A DNA stretch of 64,000 nucleotides from Acetobacteraceae bacterium ESL0709 (GTDB taxonomy: Bacteria > Pseudomonadota > Alphaproteobacteria > Acetobacterales > Acetobacteraceae), in contig JAQTIA010000003.1 in NCBI GenBank assembly GCA_029433415.1, positions 310,001 to 374,000 of the forward strand, written 5' to 3'. The notes beneath the pieces are model-generated. The model searched no databases. It was not told the origin of the DNA and saw only the letters and a program-made list of their open reading frames with translations. Shown here one piece after another: positions 63,427 to 64,000 of the stretch (the first letter of the stretch is position 1; each line of letters opens with the position of its first letter). The translations under genes and the position numbers were made by a program.

Positions 63427-63980
63427 GTAATTATAAGAAAACAGCAAAAGATTTTTTGTTAAAAAAAAGACATATATAATTTCTTATTGTATGTTAGTAA
63501 AGGTTATATTTAATTTTATAATATTATCTTTTAGTTGGTTTTTTGTCTTTATTATTATCATGGAAATCAGGAATATAATATTATAGAAAATTCTTCATAT
63601 AATATTAAATTATTTTATATATTATTTTTTATAATAAGTATAATTTTCGATGTTTTTATTTTAAAACATAAGAATTACATTTCAAAAAATATATCCATTC
63701 CTATATTTTGTTTTGTAGAGTCATATATGATTATTTTCTCTATAATATTTTTTTAAAAAAATCATTTATTATATTTTTCTCCATATGTTTTTTCCCTGTT
63801 GTATTTTTGTCTGTAGATGTATTAGATGTATTAGATAGTTTTAATAATTACTCAATAAATCTATTAATTATATTTTTAAATATGGTTCTTTTTTTGTGTA
63901 CTTATACAATTCCGTTTTTAGTAATTTCATTTCTATTAAAGTTTTTTGTTTTTTCTTTGTTTAGAAAAGGAGATAAATAA
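63423..63980 (+). pseudogene. polytopic membrane immunity protein candidate with three frame breaks
   Basis: ATG overlaps the toxin stop. Reading MSNYKKTAKDFLLKK, then across an A8 run to TYIISYCMLVKVIFNFIILS, across a T6 run to YNIKLFYILFFIISIIFDV, and across a T7/A7 run to SINLLIIFLNMVLFLCTYTI with the end LFRKGDK gives a coherent protein with about five or six membrane helices. Each break equals loss of one base in a homopolymer (63461-63468, 63539-63544, 63748-63761). A membrane immunity protein fits a lipase toxin. Extremely AT-rich. Confidence 0.55.
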
Positions 63981-64000
63981 TGAATTTCTCTGATAAAATG
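63980..64000 (+). CDS. start of a further gene, cut by window edge
   Basis: ATG at 63980 overlaps the previous TAA by one base and follows AAAAGGAGA at a suitable distance. Only seven codons (MNFSDKM) are present. Probably another immunity gene or module component. Confidence 0.5.

Overview
The window looks like an alphaproteobacterial chromosome, most probably from the acetic acid bacteria (Acetobacteraceae) or a near relative. This rests on gene content only: a DUF1013/TrcR-type regulator, a Zymomonas-like glucose-fructose oxidoreductase homologue, an nrdR-nusB-thiL run, gatCAB, cydDC and an Hsp20 gene behind a ROSE-like leader. The first 32.6 kb is densely packed core sequence with many 1-8 nt overlaps and no visible mobile DNA. 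From the tRNA-Ser gene onward the window is an accessory island.

Core part (1-32.6 kb), in order: the 5' part of a UvrD-type helicase (minus strand); two overlapping RadC-family genes, one with a degenerate and one with an intact JAMM site; purEK and a DUF1013 gene; hsp20 with a candidate RNA thermometer; rpmE with a clear terminator; mscL and a lipoprotein; secDF without yajC; a Gfo/Idh/MocA oxidoreductase convergent with an Uup-like ABC-F ATPase; cydDC behind an FNR-like box; an OmpA-like lipoprotein; recQ; a PCu(A)C-like protein; nrdR-nusB-thiL; a GNAT acyltransferase divergent from a short-chain dehydrogenase; glk; an unknown protein; xylB; an N-formylglutamate amidohydrolase; a GFOR-like enzyme; ruvX; and gatCAB.

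Island border (32.5-35.6 kb): tRNA-Ser(GCU) is followed by a decayed phage lysis cassette on the minus strand (a frameshifted GH24 lysozyme, a membrane protein and a spanin-like pair). Next come a broken IS5-type transposase and about 1 kb of AT-rich sequence without a convincing gene.

Contact-dependent inhibition / two-partner secretion locus (35.6-64 kb): an IalB-family secreted protein, a CdiB/FhaC-type outer-membrane transporter, and a giant CdiA/FHA-type exoprotein of about 5,926 residues if one 1-nt frameshift is repaired. The exoprotein holds 10.4 copies of a 564-bp tandem repeat that read as identical apart from that 1-nt insertion. It also has a Pro/Gly/Ser-rich repeat and ends in a NucA/NucB-type DNase domain, followed by a SUKH-like immunity gene. 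Downstream lie four orphan toxin modules, each introduced by a copied piece of the pre-toxin region of the main gene. They carry: an HNH nuclease with a SuFu-like immunity gene; an unrecognised toxin with a 101-aa immunity candidate and a CPCC protein; a BECR-like nuclease candidate with a 97-aa immunity candidate; and a lipase-like toxin with a disrupted membrane-protein immunity gene. A further gene begins at the right edge. The arrangement suggests an archive of toxin tips that can recombine onto the main exoprotein. Several 1-nt homopolymer indels in the island are either real decay or phase variation, or sequencing errors; the sequence alone cannot decide.
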